Assembly (NCBI RefSeq): GCF_012395815.1
Contig: NZ_JAAZQQ010000003.1
Coordinates: 124,001 to 188,000 of the forward strand
Length of the DNA stretch: 64,000 nucleotides
Origin: Roseicyclus persicicus
GTDB taxonomy: Bacteria > Pseudomonadota > Alphaproteobacteria > Rhodobacterales > Rhodobacteraceae
Reading direction: 5' to 3'
Part shown: one piece after another, positions 63,635-64,000 of the stretch
How the letters are laid out: each line of letters opens with the position of its first letter
How positions within the stretch are numbered: position 1 is the first letter of the stretch
The notes under the pieces: generated by a model
The model's database searches: none
The model's input: only the letters and a program-made list of their open reading frames with translations
Told to the model about the DNA's origin: nothing
Position numbers and translations under genes: made by a program

Positions 63635-64000
63635 CAGATCATCTCCTCGGCCTTGGCCGCGCGGGCCAGCTTGTCGAGCTTCTTCTGATGCTGCGCCCGG
63701 AAGTCGGGGCGCAGGTTCGGCGCGCCTTCCCAGATGCCGGCGGTGTCGCCTTCGCCGACGCCGGCGAAGAATTCCTTCATGTGGTCCATGCGGCCCTTGT
63801 TCGCCATCGCGGCGTTCACGACCTGGCCCAGCGAGCCCGCCCCGGCGGGCCCGAACAGCGGCCGCGCGGAAATCAGGTTGGTGAAATAGAGCGAGGGGAT
63901 GCCCATCTCCTTGCCCTTCTGCACCACGGGCGTGGTGCCGATGGCGAGGTCGGGCTTGATGGCCTCCATCGCAGCGCAGTCATCCTCGAGCGAGGCGCGG
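63634..64000 (-). CDS. bchY: Chlorophyllide a reductase subunit Y, C-terminal fragment
   Basis: The last 121 codons of BchY; the frame runs open off the right edge of the window. The segment [55 protein letters not shown] is diagnostic for BchY, the NifD/NifK-like partner of BchZ. bchX and bchC are expected just beyond the window. The stop overlaps the bchZ ATG by 1 bp. Confidence 0.94.
   Translation of the reverse strand, partial: RASLEDDCAAMEAIKPDLAIGTTPVVQKGKEMGIPSLYFTNLISARPLFGPAGAGSLGQVVNAAMANKGRMDHMKEFFAGVGEGDTAGIWEGAPNLRPDFRAQHQKKLDKLARAAKAEEMI

Overview
The window is GC-rich chromosomal DNA from an alphaproteobacterium, most likely a Rhodobacterales (Roseobacter/Rhodobacter-type) phototroph. 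The left end carries the classical chromosome-replication block: the 3' end of dnaA, then dnaN, recF and gyrB. The right end, from about 25.9 kb to the window edge, is a large and apparently intact photosynthesis gene cluster (PGC) of the purple-bacterial pufQBALMC type. The genus cannot be fixed from what is here. The spheroidene-type crtA, the aerobic cyclase gene acsF, the PpaA/PpsR pair and the pufC-containing puf operon all fit an aerobic or facultatively aerobic Rhodobacteraceae phototroph.

Region by region. 1-7.6 kb: dnaA(partial)-dnaN-recF-VOC protein-LysE exporter, then a TetR regulator divergent from a flavodoxin-fold oxidoreductase with a triple operator-like repeat between them, then gyrB. 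7.6-8.5 kb: a divergent ohrR/ohr organic hydroperoxide pair with a visible operator. 8.5-10.5 kb: a three-gene curli-like cluster (curlin-repeat protein, CsgH-like inhibitor, second curlin-repeat protein) closed by two strong terminators. 10.5-12.6 kb (minus strand): hemerythrin-like protein, MlaC and MlaA. 12.7-15.8 kb: type I secretion ABC transporter and membrane-fusion protein. 15.8-25.9 kb: housekeeping and metabolic genes (RidA, GDPD, FemAB-like protein, pterin dehydratase, ORF6N-domain protein, peroxiredoxin, ferredoxin reductase-like flavoprotein, rsmD, HAD phosphatase, TRAP solute-binding protein, recQ).

PGC. Minus strand crtI-crtB-tspO is divergent from plus strand crtA-bchI-bchD-bchO across a 135-bp region (28,982-29,116) with two TGT-N12-ACA PpsR sites. 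A long minus-strand run follows: bchF-bchN-bchB-bchH-bchL-bchM-lhaA-puhA-puhB-puhC-orf98-acsF-puhE-hemA-cycA. From the same 315-bp control region, which holds two more PpsR sites, plus-strand ppaA-ppsR diverges, followed after a terminator by bchG-(PucC-like)-bchP-idi with its own PpsR site. The right end is minus-strand bchY(partial)-bchZ-pufQ-pufB-pufA-pufL-pufM-pufC-dxs. Together these supply bacteriochlorophyll (Mg chelatase, methyltransferase, aerobic cyclase, DPOR, most of COR, BchF, BchG, BchP), early carotenoid steps plus spheroidene oxidation, isoprenoid precursors (dxs, idi), 5-aminolevulinate (hemA), LH1 and reaction-centre polypeptides, assembly factors (PuhB/C/E, LhaA, PufQ), electron donors (cytochrome c2, PufC) and regulators (PpaA, PpsR, TspO). 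Most neighbours overlap by 1 or 4 bp, indicating translational coupling.

Most notable observations: PufC carries only three CxxCH haem motifs; there is a family of intergenic palindrome arrays (1,487-1,554 and 18,671-18,712); a 25-bp piece of the ORF6N gene is duplicated just upstream of its own start; the curli-like cluster lacks a local secretion machine; and PpaA shows a probable cobalamin-binding motif. No tRNA, rRNA, CRISPR array, transposase or integrase was seen.
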